Source: DAOUBP01 sp964474695 (GTDB lineage: Bacteria; Chloroflexota; Anaerolineae; CG2-30-64-16). Taken from it: DNA of 64,000 bases. The position numbers and the translations under genes are program-made. Each line of letters starts with the position of its first letter. Within the stretch, counting starts at the first letter, position 1. Positions 1 to 7,480 of this stretch are shown piece after piece. Location of the stretch: NCBI GenBank assembly GCA_964474695.1, contig CAYYTK010000001.1, positions 62,001 to 126,000 on the forward strand. Reading direction: 5' to 3'. The notes beneath the pieces were generated by a model. It was given only the letters and a program-made list of their open reading frames with translations. It had not been told where the DNA came from and did not search any database.

Positions 1-300
1 CACGAAGAGGGGCAGCGGCGCGTAGACGAGCCACAAGGGGTAGCCGAACCCGACGGCGAAGTCGGGCACCCAGATTGGCCAGAGTGCGCCCGCGCGGAAG
101 GCTTGATCGAATTCCACCAGAAAGAATACGCTCTGCCGCGCATCGTGGGCGTTGAAGAAGTATCCGGGCCGGAAGAGCGGCAGCATAGCCGGTATCGTCA
201 ACAGAAGAACCAGCCAAGCGGAGCGGCGGGCAAACAGCCGGCGCAGCAACTGTGCGATGGATGCGCGCCAGGGGGCATGCGCCCTTTCGTTTTCAGCCAC
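1..300 (-). CDS. PF10131-type membrane protein, N-terminal part (runs off the window)
   Basis: The minus strand from a GTG at 300 encodes 100 residues with no stop before the window edge. After a basic N-terminus (about residues 1-27) there is one hydrophobic segment (about 28-45), then a short conserved stretch containing RPGYFFNAHDAR and GFGYPLWLVYAPL. The same pattern, QPGYFWGAHDAR and GYGYPFWIVYGPL, occurs in the full-length protein at 3769-5694, so the two are paralogues. Both resemble the polytopic proteins annotated as 6-pyruvoyl-tetrahydropterin synthase-related membrane domain (PF10131), which are probably GT-C-like membrane glycosyltransferases; that function is inferred from fold, not shown here. 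The GTG overlaps the stop of the upstream TPR gene by 8 bases, so the two are translationally coupled. The start is chosen for this overlap and for the homology. Confidence 0.75.
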   Translation of the reverse strand, partial: MAENERAHAPWRASIAQLLRRLFARRSAWLVLLLTIPAMLPLFRPGYFFNAHDARQSVFFLVEFDQAFRAGALWPIWVPDFAVGFGYPLWLVYAPLPLFV

Positions 301-949
301 GGAACGACTCCGGAGTGAAGAGCGCCAGCGCCTGCTGCCAGGCGGTTTTCGAGAGCTCGGGATAGACTCCTCGCAGCCAGTCCAGGTCCTGGCGCATGGT
401 GCGCAGGTCTTCCGCGGCGCAGTGTTTGCGGGCGATCCGATAGGCTTCCAGCGCCTCGGCGGAGCGGCCTTGGGCCAGGAGCGCGTCGCCCAGGTCGAGG
501 TAAGCAAACTTGGGAAGGATGCCGCTGGCTACGGCCCGGCGCGCGGCCTCCTCCGCCGCGGCCGGCCGGCGCTGTGCCAGCCGCACGACCGCTTCAGCCA
601 GATGGATGTGGGGATCGTCCGGTGCAACGCCGATGGCCGCAGTGATCTGCACCCGCGCGTCGTTGATCCGGCCCAACACGGCCAACAACTCGGCCAGGTT
701 ACAGCGCGGCGCAACCTCCAGGGGCAGCAGATCGATGACGCGCTCGTAAGCTGAGACCGCTTCGGCGGGGCGTCCCAAGCGCCAGAGGGTATTGGCCAAA
801 GCCCACTGGATGCGCGGATCCCCAGGCGCCATCCAGGCCGCACGTTCGAACGCCTTCAATGCATCGGCATCGCGGCCCGCCTGCAGCAGGGCGCGGCCCT
901 CGTCAGCATAGGACTGAGCAATCGTCGGATCGATGGCTGTGTCAGACAT
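293..949 (-). CDS. Tetratricopeptide repeat protein
   Basis: A 218-residue soluble protein made almost entirely of TPR-type helix pairs. Recurrent signatures include ALKAFERAAWMAPGDPRI, AVSAYERVIDLLP and ALEAYRIARKH, spaced about 34 residues apart from residue 15 to about 185. There is no signal peptide and no catalytic motif. TPR proteins are protein-protein scaffolds, so a precise role cannot be read. Its stop codon overlaps the GTG of the PF10131-type membrane protein downstream, which suggests the two work together. The ATG at 949 is the only good start; no strong Shine-Dalgarno sequence precedes it. The reading frame has long antisense open frames, which are composition shadows. Confidence 0.8.
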   Translation of the reverse strand: MSDTAIDPTIAQSYADEGRALLQAGRDADALKAFERAAWMAPGDPRIQWALANTLWRLGRPAEAVSAYERVIDLLPLEVAPRCNLAELLAVLGRINDARVQITAAIGVAPDDPHIHLAEAVVRLAQRRPAAAEEAARRAVASGILPKFAYLDLGDALLAQGRSAEALEAYRIARKHCAAEDLRTMRQDLDWLRGVYPELSKTAWQQALALFTPESFRG

Positions 950-1016
950 AAGGCTAATTCAATTCTTCATAAAGAGGCGAACTCGCGTTGTCATGCTTTC
1001 GTGTTGTCCGTCGATG

Positions 1017-1034
1017 GCTCAACAGTCGTTGAGC
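1017..1034. terminator. Short perfect hairpin beyond the radical SAM gene
   Basis: A 7-base-pair stem GCTCAAC/GTTGAGC with a 4-base loop lies three bases beyond the stop of the radical SAM gene. On the minus strand it is not followed by a T-run, so it would be a weak or factor-assisted terminator. The rest of the gap to the TPR gene (950-1016) shows no other feature. Confidence 0.35.
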
Positions 1035-1036
1035 TT

Positions 1037-2398
1037 TCAATCGTACCGGTGCCTGAATTCGCGCCGGTATCCGATGTCTGTGCTGAAGCTGGAGAAGAGC
1101 CGGGAGCGCGCCTGGATCAGTGGATGGCGCCGCCAGGCGCTGAACCCGCGACGGAGAGTCTGGGCCGGATGGTAGATCTGCTTACACAGCCAGTCATAAG
1201 CCTCGGTCAACTCCTGCACGGTCATCCGTTTCGGCACAAAGGTGACATGCGTGGTGTCGTATTTGGACCACGAAAGCCCGTCGCCGTCCAAAGCTTCGTG
1301 CGGCAGTATCCGGCCGGCGGCGAGCAGCTCCTGGCGCTGCACGGTGCCGGGATAGGGCGTCAGCACGGTGGCGCTGACGCCGTCAAGTTCGCTGGTGTAC
1401 ACGAAGTCGCGCGCGGTGCGGAAGGTTTCGGGCGAGTCGTTGTCAAAGCCGAACACGAACAGGCCAACGACGCCGATGCCGTGTTCGTGGATGCGCTGGA
1501 TCACCTCGCGATGATGAAGGGTGTCGCCCCGACCCTTGCCGCCCAGCTCCTTTCGGTTATCGGGATTGACCGACTCAAAACCGATGAAGAATTTGTCCAG
1601 GTGCGCTTCCCGCGCCAGATCGAGCAAATCGGGAAAATCAGCCACCAACTGCTCCGCCTGGCAGGTCCAGCCATCCAGCGGCAGCTTGGCCAACGCCCGG
1701 AAGAGCTGCTCCATGTAGGCGGGGTTGAGCCGGAAATTGAGCCCGAAGTTGTCGTCGGTCAGGAAGAAGCGGCGCAGCCGGCGCCGTTCGATCTCGGCCA
1801 CCACTTCCTCCACCGGTCGCAGCCGCATTTTGGCGCCTGAAACGCGTATTGCGGTGCAAAAGGTGCAGTTGCGCGGGCAGCCGCGCGTGATTTCCAGGTA
1901 CGGAGTCCAGTAATGGTGATGCTCATCTACCTGGCGGAGCACTCGTTCCTGTAGCTCACCGGCGCCTGTTCCGAACGGCATCCATTCCTCATCCACATAG
2001 CGGGAACGGAGCGCACCGCTATCGAAGTCGCGGATGATCTGCGGCCAGGTGCGGTAGCCTTCACCTACCACGGTGACATCGGCCCAGCGCGCTATCTCTT
2101 CGGGGACAAGCGTGGCGTGCGTTCCGCCCACCACCACGGTGGCGTTGCGCTGCCTGATCGACCGCGCCAGCATTTTGGCGCGGTCGATGATGAGCGTTTT
2201 GGCGCTGATGCCCACCAGATCGTGCGGGCCCAGGGTCTCGATAGGCAAGCGCATCAGGTCTTCATCCCAGATTTCCACCGGGATTTCCGGCGGGACCAGG
2301 GAGGCCAGGTGCATGAGCGTGTACGGTTGGGAAGTGCCGCGGCCTAATAAGCGGCCGTCGCGGCGAGGTTGGATCAAGATGGCTCTTCGAATCGTCAT
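1037..2398 (-). CDS. B12-binding-domain radical SAM protein
   Basis: A 453-residue enzyme. Residues 1-125 look like a cobalamin-binding Rossmann domain (GGTHATLVPEE near residue 91). The radical SAM core follows with the [4Fe-4S] cysteines at C174, C178 and C181 in RGCPRNCTFC, then a TIM-barrel pattern (FFLTDDNFG, FIGFESVNPDNRKELGG, VFGFDNDSPETF). The family uses S-adenosylmethionine radicals, often to methylate or rearrange unactivated carbon in lipids, antibiotics or cofactors (HpnP, HpnJ and BchE types). The exact substrate cannot be named from sequence. A -10 box sits only seven bases before the ATG, so the mRNA may be leaderless. The gene is divergent from the cysteine-desulfurase-like gene at 2486. 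Function class is secure, substrate unknown. Confidence 0.9.
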   Translation of the reverse strand: MTIRRAILIQPRRDGRLLGRGTSQPYTLMHLASLVPPEIPVEIWDEDLMRLPIETLGPHDLVGISAKTLIIDRAKMLARSIRQRNATVVVGGTHATLVPEEIARWADVTVVGEGYRTWPQIIRDFDSGALRSRYVDEEWMPFGTGAGELQERVLRQVDEHHHYWTPYLEITRGCPRNCTFCTAIRVSGAKMRLRPVEEVVAEIERRRLRRFFLTDDNFGLNFRLNPAYMEQLFRALAKLPLDGWTCQAEQLVADFPDLLDLAREAHLDKFFIGFESVNPDNRKELGGKGRGDTLHHREVIQRIHEHGIGVVGLFVFGFDNDSPETFRTARDFVYTSELDGVSATVLTPYPGTVQRQELLAAGRILPHEALDGDGLSWSKYDTTHVTFVPKRMTVQELTEAYDWLCKQIYHPAQTLRRGFSAWRRHPLIQARSRLFSSFSTDIGYRREFRHRYD

Positions 2399-2405
2399 AG
2401 TCGCT

Positions 2406-2411
2406 ATTATA
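2406..2411 (-). promoter_or_regulatory. Perfect -10 box for a probably leaderless transcript
   Basis: Read on the minus strand the bases are TATAAT, followed by seven bases and then the ATG at 2398. Transcription would start at or next to the A of the start codon. No convincing -35 hexamer lies 17 bases upstream and no Shine-Dalgarno sequence fits in the gap. Confidence 0.5.
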
Positions 2412-2421
2412 CCATACCGGT

Positions 2422-2450
2422 TTGCGGAAGGGAGCTAACGGCATTATGAT
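2422..2450 (+). promoter_or_regulatory. Sigma70-type promoter for the class V enzyme
   Basis: TTGCGG (2422-2427) and TATGAT (2445-2450) are separated by 17 bases and point to the gene at 2486. The SD-like GGAGACGACC lies just before its ATG. The promoter is back to back with the -10 box of the radical SAM gene. Confidence 0.5.
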
Positions 2451-2485
2451 GTGATCATACATTTCGTGTTCAGGAGACGACCTCC

Positions 2486-3751
2486 ATGCCCAACGTTGAC
2501 CTTTCACCCCTCCGCAGTCAGTTCCCCGCCCTTGCGCTGCACGATGCAGGCCGGACGGCGGTCTATTTCGATGGGCCCGGCGGCACTCAGGTGCCGCAGC
2601 GCGTGATCGATGCCATGGCCCACTATCTGATCCACGCCAATGCCAATCACGGCGGCGCGTTTCGCACCAGCCGGGAGAGCGATGCGTCGCTGGTCGCCGC
2701 GCATGAGGCGATGGCGGACTTGCTGAATGCGCCCTCGGCAAGGGAGATCGTATTTGGCGCCAATATGACTACCTTGACCTTCGCGTTCAGCCGGGCGATC
2801 GGCCGCGAGTTGGCGCCGGGGGACGAGATCGTGATCACACGGCTGGATCATGATGCCAACCGGGCGCCCTGGCTGGCGCTGCGCGAGCTGGGTGTGATCG
2901 TGAAGGAGGTGGACTTCGACCCGGCCGATTGCACGCTGCGGATGGATGATCTGGCGGCCAAGCTGAGCCCGCGCACCCGGGTGGTGGCGGTGGGCTACGC
3001 ATCCAACGCGGTGGGCACCATCAACCCGATTGCCGAGATCGCGCAGTTGGCCCACGCGGCGGGCGCCTGGTTATGGGTGGATGCAGTGCACTATGCACCC
3101 CACGGGCCGATCGATGTGCAGGCGCTGGACTGCGATTTCCTGGTATGTTCGCCCTATAAGTTCTTCGGTCCGCACGCAGGCGCCGTGTGGGGGCGCTATG
3201 AGCTGCTGGAGCAGCTTCGCGCCTACAAGGTGCGGCCGGCCGGTGATCAGCCGCCGGATAAATTCGAGACCGGCACGCAATCCCACGAGGCCCAGGCCGG
3301 GGTGCTGGCGGCCGTCGAGTACCTGGCCGAGTTGGGCGAAGAGTTGGGCGCGGGCTTTGCCGGCCAGTTCCCCGGCTTTTCCGGTCGCCGGCTGGCGTTG
3401 AAGCAAGCGCTGGCCGCGATCCAGGCCTACGAGCGCCCCCTGTTTGAGCGCTTCGTCTCGGGTCTGCTGGCGATCCCCGGTTTGAGTTTTTACGGCATCC
3501 GTGACGCGGCTCGCTTCGGCCAGCGCACGCCCACGGCTGCGTTCCGGTTGGCCGGGCACACGCCGCAAGCTGTCGCCGAACACCTGGCGCGGCGCGGGGT
3601 GTATGTGTGGAACGGCAATTTCTACGCGCTGGCGGTGACCGAGGCGTTGGGGCTGGAAGAGAGCGGCGGCGTGGTGCGGGCCGGCCTCGCACACTATAAC
3701 ACGGCCGAGGAAGTGGATCACTGCCTGGCGTGTCTGCGCGAGTTGGTGTAG
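2486..3751 (+). CDS. Cysteine desulfurase-like class V aminotransferase
   Basis: A 421-residue PLP enzyme of fold type I. The N-terminus AVYFDGPGGTQVPQRV and the segment NANHGGAFRTSRESDA are typical of the cysteine desulfurase family proteins modelled as TIGR01976 (VC1184-like). The Schiff-base lysine is K225 in SPYKFFGPHAG, preceded by VDAVHYAPHGPID, which supplies the Asp and His that contact the cofactor. The long mobile Cys loop of true IscS/NifS enzymes is not evident, so sulfur transfer from cysteine is possible but not shown. No Fe-S assembly genes are adjacent. The ATG at 2486 follows an SD-like GGAGACGACC and a promoter. Confidence 0.85.
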   Translation: MPNVDLSPLRSQFPALALHDAGRTAVYFDGPGGTQVPQRVIDAMAHYLIHANANHGGAFRTSRESDASLVAAHEAMADLLNAPSAREIVFGANMTTLTFAFSRAIGRELAPGDEIVITRLDHDANRAPWLALRELGVIVKEVDFDPADCTLRMDDLAAKLSPRTRVVAVGYASNAVGTINPIAEIAQLAHAAGAWLWVDAVHYAPHGPIDVQALDCDFLVCSPYKFFGPHAGAVWGRYELLEQLRAYKVRPAGDQPPDKFETGTQSHEAQAGVLAAVEYLAELGEELGAGFAGQFPGFSGRRLALKQALAAIQAYERPLFERFVSGLLAIPGLSFYGIRDAARFGQRTPTAAFRLAGHTPQAVAEHLARRGVYVWNGNFYALAVTEALGLEESGGVVRAGLAHYNTAEEVDHCLACLRELV

Positions 3752-3768
3752 GAAGCGAGTCATTGATC

Positions 3769-5694
3769 ATGGGTAAGCGTGAACCGACCGCGGCGAATGC
3801 ACGAGCCGGCGCCGATCGATGGCTCTTCATCGGGCTGGTGTTGATCTGCGGGCTTGCCGTGATCTCCCCCTTGCTGCAGCCCGGCTACTTCTGGGGCGCA
3901 CACGACGCGCGGCACAACGTCTACTTCGTCTTCCAGTACGACAAGGCGGTGCAGGACGGCATCTGGTTTGCCCGCTGGGGGCCTGACTGGGCCTTCGGTT
4001 ACGGCTACCCGTTCTGGATCGTGTATGGGCCGCTGGCTACCATTACCGGTGAGTTGTTCCATCACTTTGGCGGGCTGGGGTATGAGGCCAGCGTGAAAGC
4101 CGTGTTGGCGCTTTCCATCATCGGCTCAGGGCTGGCCATGTACGGGTTCACGCGCTCGTGGCTGGGGCGGCGGGCGGGATTGGTGGCGGCAGTCGCCTAC
4201 ATGACGATCCCCTATCACCTGGTGGATGTATTTGTGCGGGCGGCCCTAGCGGAATCGGTGGCGCTGGCGTTTTTGCCGTTGGCGTTGTGGGGGTTCAAGG
4301 AGGCTGTGGTGCGCCCGCGGCCGGCTTCCGTGATCGGCGCAGGCATCGCCTATGCGCTGATCATGTGGACCAGTAACCTGGTTGCACTCGTTTTTACCCC
4401 CGCGCTGGCGCTTTATGTTCTGGCGTTGCTGTGGTGGCAGCGGCGAGACCGTTTCGCCCTTCGCCTGCTGGCGCCCGGACTGGCCTTGCTGCTTGGGCTT
4501 GGCCTCAGCGCCGCGTTCTTTGTGCCCGCCGTGGTGGAGCAAAGCTACATCAATCAGACACAATGGTTCGGAGAGTACTACGATCCGTCTCAGCACTTTG
4601 TGTATTTCCGCCAGTTGTTTGATCCTGCATGGGGTTTTGGCACCAGCCAGCCCGGCCCGGTTGAGGCGCAGCAAGGCGGGATGAGCTATCAGCTCGGCCT
4701 GGCTGCCACGCTGCTGTCGCTGATCGCCCTGGCGACTGCCCGGCGGCTGCGGCCGGCCCTGCGCCGCGAGGTCTGGTTCTGGTGCGCCTGGGCCCTGGTC
4801 AGCATCTTCCTGACGCTGAACTTTTCCGAGCTGGTGTGGCGATACGTGCCCATCGTGCCTTATGCCCAGTTCCCCTGGCGCTACCTGATGCTGACCATTA
4901 TCCCGCTGAGCATTCTGCCTGCGACCTTGGTGGCAGATGCCGATGTGGCGCAATCGGATGCTGGTGTGGCGCAATCGGATGCTGGTGTGGCGCAATCCGC
5001 TGGATTGCGCGGGCGCGAGTCGCAATCCAGCGGATTGCGTTACAGGACAGGGCCTTGGCCGGCGCTGGTTCTGACAGCCCTGCTGTTGTTGAGCAGCGCG
5101 CCCTACATCAAGGTCCAGATGCGCGAGCCGACAAAGGAGCAAGGGCCGGTCTCGATGGCAGCGTTGATGCGTTTCGAGCGGACCAGCAACGAAATGACCG
5201 GGGTCACGGTTTGGGTCGATCCCGAGCAGATCCCGGTATGGTCGGATATGGCCGAGTTGTGGGTGCAGGGCCGGGAGGTCACGACGCGCGTCGATTACAG
5301 CCAGGTGCCGCAGACCGAGACATTGGCGGTGAACGCCGAGGGCATGGGGAGCAGTCACGAGCAGATTTACTTCTACGCCAAAGATCCGGGCCAAACGATC
5401 ACCTTCAATTGGTTCTGGTATCCGGGCTGGACCGCCTGGCTGTTGGATGGAAAGGACGGCCAGCCCGTAGCCAAACTGCCGGTGACGCGCGAGGCGGGTC
5501 CGCTGGCGCGCATCGTGGTTTCGGTGCCGGCCGGTGAGGGGTACATCCTGTTGCGCCTGGAGGATACGCCGCTGCGCGCGGCGGCGAAGTGGGTCACGTT
5601 GACCACAGCGCTGTTGATGGTATTGGCGTTTGGCCTGCATTTGGGTCTGGCGCGGCGTCAAAAAACGCTTGACAAACCTCCTGCAGTCTTGTAG
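3769..5694 (+). CDS. PF10131-type polytopic membrane protein with an in-frame repeat insertion
   Basis: A 641-residue protein with about ten hydrophobic segments in residues 15-460 and a beta-rich extracytoplasmic tail (about 480-610) followed by a last transmembrane helix. It resembles proteins annotated as 6-pyruvoyl-tetrahydropterin synthase-related membrane domain, with a GT-C-like layout: the first loop has GAHDARHNVYF and AFGYGYPFWIVYGPL. It is a paralogue of the truncated gene at 1-300. Between two membrane segments the bases 4936-5043 encode a low-complexity insert (DAGVAQS repeated, then AGLRGRESQSSGLR) that is a translated copy of a dispersed palindromic repeat also found at 50823-51203. 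The ATG at 3769 is chosen because GGAAG precedes it at good spacing; an in-frame start at 3730 would overlap the previous gene. Function is inferred as lipid-linked sugar transfer, unproven. Confidence 0.75.
   Translation: MGKREPTAANARAGADRWLFIGLVLICGLAVISPLLQPGYFWGAHDARHNVYFVFQYDKAVQDGIWFARWGPDWAFGYGYPFWIVYGPLATITGELFHHFGGLGYEASVKAVLALSIIGSGLAMYGFTRSWLGRRAGLVAAVAYMTIPYHLVDVFVRAALAESVALAFLPLALWGFKEAVVRPRPASVIGAGIAYALIMWTSNLVALVFTPALALYVLALLWWQRRDRFALRLLAPGLALLLGLGLSAAFFVPAVVEQSYINQTQWFGEYYDPSQHFVYFRQLFDPAWGFGTSQPGPVEAQQGGMSYQLGLAATLLSLIALATARRLRPALRREVWFWCAWALVSIFLTLNFSELVWRYVPIVPYAQFPWRYLMLTIIPLSILPATLVADADVAQSDAGVAQSDAGVAQSAGLRGRESQSSGLRYRTGPWPALVLTALLLLSSAPYIKVQMREPTKEQGPVSMAALMRFERTSNEMTGVTVWVDPEQIPVWSDMAELWVQGREVTTRVDYSQVPQTETLAVNAEGMGSSHEQIYFYAKDPGQTITFNWFWYPGWTAWLLDGKDGQPVAKLPVTREAGPLARIVVSVPAGEGYILLRLEDTPLRAAAKWVTLTTALLMVLAFGLHLGLARRQKTLDKPPAVL
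4936..5043 (+). repeat. Palindromic CGCAATCC repeat inserted in frame in a coding region
   Basis: Tandem 21-bp units (GATGCTGGTGTGGCGCAATCG and variants) lead into two perfect hairpins, CGCAATCC-GCT-GGATTGCG (4991-5009) and CGCAATCC-AGC-GGATTGCG (5021-5039). The same palindromes make up the 109-bp units at 50823-51203, including the shared string CGAGTCGCAATCCAGCGG. The unit length of 21 keeps the reading frame open. Confidence 0.85.
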
Positions 5695-5697
5695 AAT
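5669..5697 (+). promoter_or_regulatory. Near-consensus sigma70 promoter for the patatin gene
   Basis: TTGACA (5669-5674), a 17-base spacer, then TAGAAT (5692-5697). It overlaps the stop codon of the upstream membrane protein gene and leaves a leader of about 130 bases before the ATG at 5837. Confidence 0.75.
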
Positions 5698-5738
5698 ACG
5701 CTTGTACATCAGTTGTGCCGACTGAGTGTTCATTTTGA

Positions 5739-5807
5739 GCTTTTGCATCGAACGCTGTGATATGGCGTCCGATGCGGCGCCCGATGCGGCGCCCGATGCG
5801 CAAAAGC
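5739..5807 (+). other. Leader hairpin with internal tandem repeat
   Basis: GCTTTTGC (5739-5746) can pair with GCAAAAGC (5800-5807). The adjacent ATCG/CGAT extend the stem with a two-base bulge. The loop holds near-identical copies of CCGATGCGGCGC. The structure lies in the untranslated leader of the patatin gene, ahead of its AGGAGGT. No known riboswitch class was recognised. Confidence 0.4.
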
Positions 5808-5836
5808 ATCTGGCACGTGACACAGGAGGTTTGCAC

Positions 5837-6760
5837 ATGAAGCCCTTTCGCAAGAATGTAGCGATCGCCATCGACGGCGGCGGCATCCGTGGTGTGGTCA
5901 TCACGCGCGCGTTAAGTCATTTGGAAGACCACCTGGGCAAGCCGATCCGTGAGGTCTTCCAGCTCGTAGCCGGCACTTCGACCGGATCGATCGTTTCGGC
6001 CGCTATCGGCGCCGGCCTCACCGGCAAGCAGATGCATGAGTTGTATGTCTCTCTTGGCGACATCATCTTTCAGAAGACCCTGCGCAGTAAGCTGTGGCTG
6101 CTGTTCAAGTATCGCTATCCGCATGCCCCCCTGGAAGAGGCGCTGAAGAAGCATGTCAGCGACGGTGTGATGGGGGATTTTTGGCGTGAGAATCCCATCG
6201 ACGTGGTGATTACCGTTTTCGACCTGGTCGACAATCGCACGCGTTTCATCAAGCCGTGGAAGCCGGAATATGCGCATTGGCCCATCGTCAAGGCCGTGCT
6301 GGCGTCATCATCGGTCCCCACATTCTTCCCGGCCGTTGAGGACCGCTACGTAGACGGCGGTGTGGGATCTTACGCGAATCCCTGTTACATCGCGGCGTTC
6401 GAGGCCAAGCACGTGCTGGGTTGGGATCCTAAGGAAACAACGTTGTTGAGCCTCGGCACGGGACGCTACCCCCACGGAATGGAACCTGGCAAGGCCAACA
6501 AGCTGTGGCCGTGGCAGTGGATCGATCCGGTGATGGGCGCGTTCCTCCAGTCTGCCGATGAACAGCAGATGCAGGCGACCGCCACCATCTACGAGGGACT
6601 CGATTTTCGGCGCTTCCAGGTGGATATGCGTGAGAACATCGGCATGGACGGCGCGGATAAGATCCCCGAGCTGGAAGGCTACGGGGATGAACTGTGGAAG
6701 AAGATCCTGAACGACGAGACCGAGGGCACGCCAGACTTCCGCATGCTGCCGCCTGCATGA
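5837..6760 (+). CDS. Patatin-like phospholipase
   Basis: A 307-residue cytosolic acyl hydrolase. The oxyanion glycine loop is GGGIRG near residue 13, the nucleophile elbow is GTSTG (Ser about residue 50), and the second catalytic residue is the Asp in VDGG at about residue 173, giving the Ser-Asp dyad of the family. Patatins release fatty acids from phospholipids or glycolipids. The C-terminal third (LLSLGTGRYPHGM, then helices) matches bacterial patatins such as CapV/RssA-like lipases. The ATG at 5837 follows a perfect AGGAGGT; the frame stays open upstream to 5726 but that stretch is leader repeat. It has its own promoter at 5669 and a 7-base gap to the GNAT gene. No CBASS nucleotidyltransferase is adjacent, so a defence role is not supported. 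Confidence 0.88.
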   Translation: MKPFRKNVAIAIDGGGIRGVVITRALSHLEDHLGKPIREVFQLVAGTSTGSIVSAAIGAGLTGKQMHELYVSLGDIIFQKTLRSKLWLLFKYRYPHAPLEEALKKHVSDGVMGDFWRENPIDVVITVFDLVDNRTRFIKPWKPEYAHWPIVKAVLASSSVPTFFPAVEDRYVDGGVGSYANPCYIAAFEAKHVLGWDPKETTLLSLGTGRYPHGMEPGKANKLWPWQWIDPVMGAFLQSADEQQMQATATIYEGLDFRRFQVDMRENIGMDGADKIPELEGYGDELWKKILNDETEGTPDFRMLPPA

Positions 6761-6767
6761 GCTGCGC

Positions 6768-7325
6768 ATGATGCTTACTGAAAATATCTTCATTGGCGAC
6801 CACGTGCGCCTGACCGCGGTCACCAAACAGGATGCGCCGGCCCTGGCCCGCTGGCACGATGATGCCGGCTTTTTGCGTTTGCTGAATGCTTGCGCGGCCA
6901 AGCCACAAACTCAGGATGATGTGACCAAGTGGCTGGAGGAAGCGCAGAAAGCCTCTGATGGCTACCTGTTCGCGATCCGGCAGCGCGACGGCGACGAGCT
7001 GCTGGGTTTCATCGAGATAGACGGCATCCTGTGGACCCATGGCGTCGGCTGGCTGGGCATCGGCATCGGCGAACGGGAGAACTGGGGGCAAGGCATCGGC
7101 GGCGAAGCGATGCGGTTGGCGCTGAATTTCGCGTTCAACGAGTTGAATCTGCACCGGATTCAGCTTACGGTGTTCGCTTACAACGAGCGGGCTATCGCAC
7201 TGTACGAGAAGCTGGGCTTCGTGCGTGAAGGGGCCTATCGGGAGGCGCTGCACCGGGATGGGCAGCGGTATGATATGTTCCTGTACGGCCTGCTGCGGCG
7301 GGAGTGGCTGGATTCGAGGCTTTAG
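6768..7325 (+). CDS. GNAT N-acetyltransferase, RimJ/RimL type
   Basis: A 185-residue acetyltransferase with the acetyl-CoA-binding pattern GIGERENWGQGIGGEAM (about residues 100-116) and the late motif NLHRIQLTVFAYNERAIALYEKLGF, which is characteristic of RimJ/RimL and SpeG-like enzymes that acetylate N-terminal amines or small molecules. It follows the patatin gene by seven bases, so the two probably share a transcript. ATG codons at 6768 and 6771 are both possible. Its last codons and its stop (TAG at 7323) lie inside dispersed repeat family A, so the native C-terminus may have been altered by repeat insertion. Confidence 0.88.
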   Translation: MMLTENIFIGDHVRLTAVTKQDAPALARWHDDAGFLRLLNACAAKPQTQDDVTKWLEEAQKASDGYLFAIRQRDGDELLGFIEIDGILWTHGVGWLGIGIGERENWGQGIGGEAMRLALNFAFNELNLHRIQLTVFAYNERAIALYEKLGFVREGAYREALHRDGQRYDMFLYGLLRREWLDSRL

Positions 7326-7369
7326 CCGGTTATCGGGTCAATGAGAGCAACCGGCTGAAGCCTCGAATC
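7311..7369. repeat. Dispersed hairpin repeat, family A, copy 1
   Basis: Arms GATTCGAGGCTTTAGCCGG (7311-7329) and CCGGCTGAAGCCTCGAATC (7351-7369) pair with a single G-U type mismatch around a short loop. Other copies lie at 13912-13970, 16952-17013 and, as a half, 47916-47944. The left arm contains the end of the GNAT coding sequence. Confidence 0.85.
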
Positions 7370-7416
7370 AGGATGCCTTCCTTACTTCTTCCTGTAACAT
7401 AGCGATGCTTAATCGC

Positions 7417-7463
7417 GCCCAAAACAAACCAGGTTTCTCCGAGAAACCTGGTTTGTTTTGGGC
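7417..7463. terminator. Perfect 23-bp inverted repeat, family B, between convergent genes
   Basis: A perfect palindrome with a one-base centre: outer part GCCCAAAAC/GTTTTGGGC, core AAACCAGGTTTCTC/GAGAAACCTGGTTT. The same core occurs at 15591-15635 with a different but again self-complementary outer stem. Here it sits between the converging GNAT and efflux-adaptor genes and could end transcription from both sides. Nothing else is seen in 7370-7480 apart from a partial second copy of TTTGTTTTGGGC. Confidence 0.7.
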
Positions 7464-7480
7464 TGTGCTTTGTTTTGGGC

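Noticed and set aside
4246..5904. 552-codon open frame opposite the PF10131-type membrane protein
   Set aside because: Gln/Arg/His-rich antisense product typical of GC-rich shadows, and it crosses a clear promoter and two plus-strand genes.
5837..7325. CBASS-type defence pair (patatin effector CapV)
   Set aside because: No CD-NTase, Cap2/Cap3 or other CBASS gene is adjacent; the neighbour is a plain GNAT.
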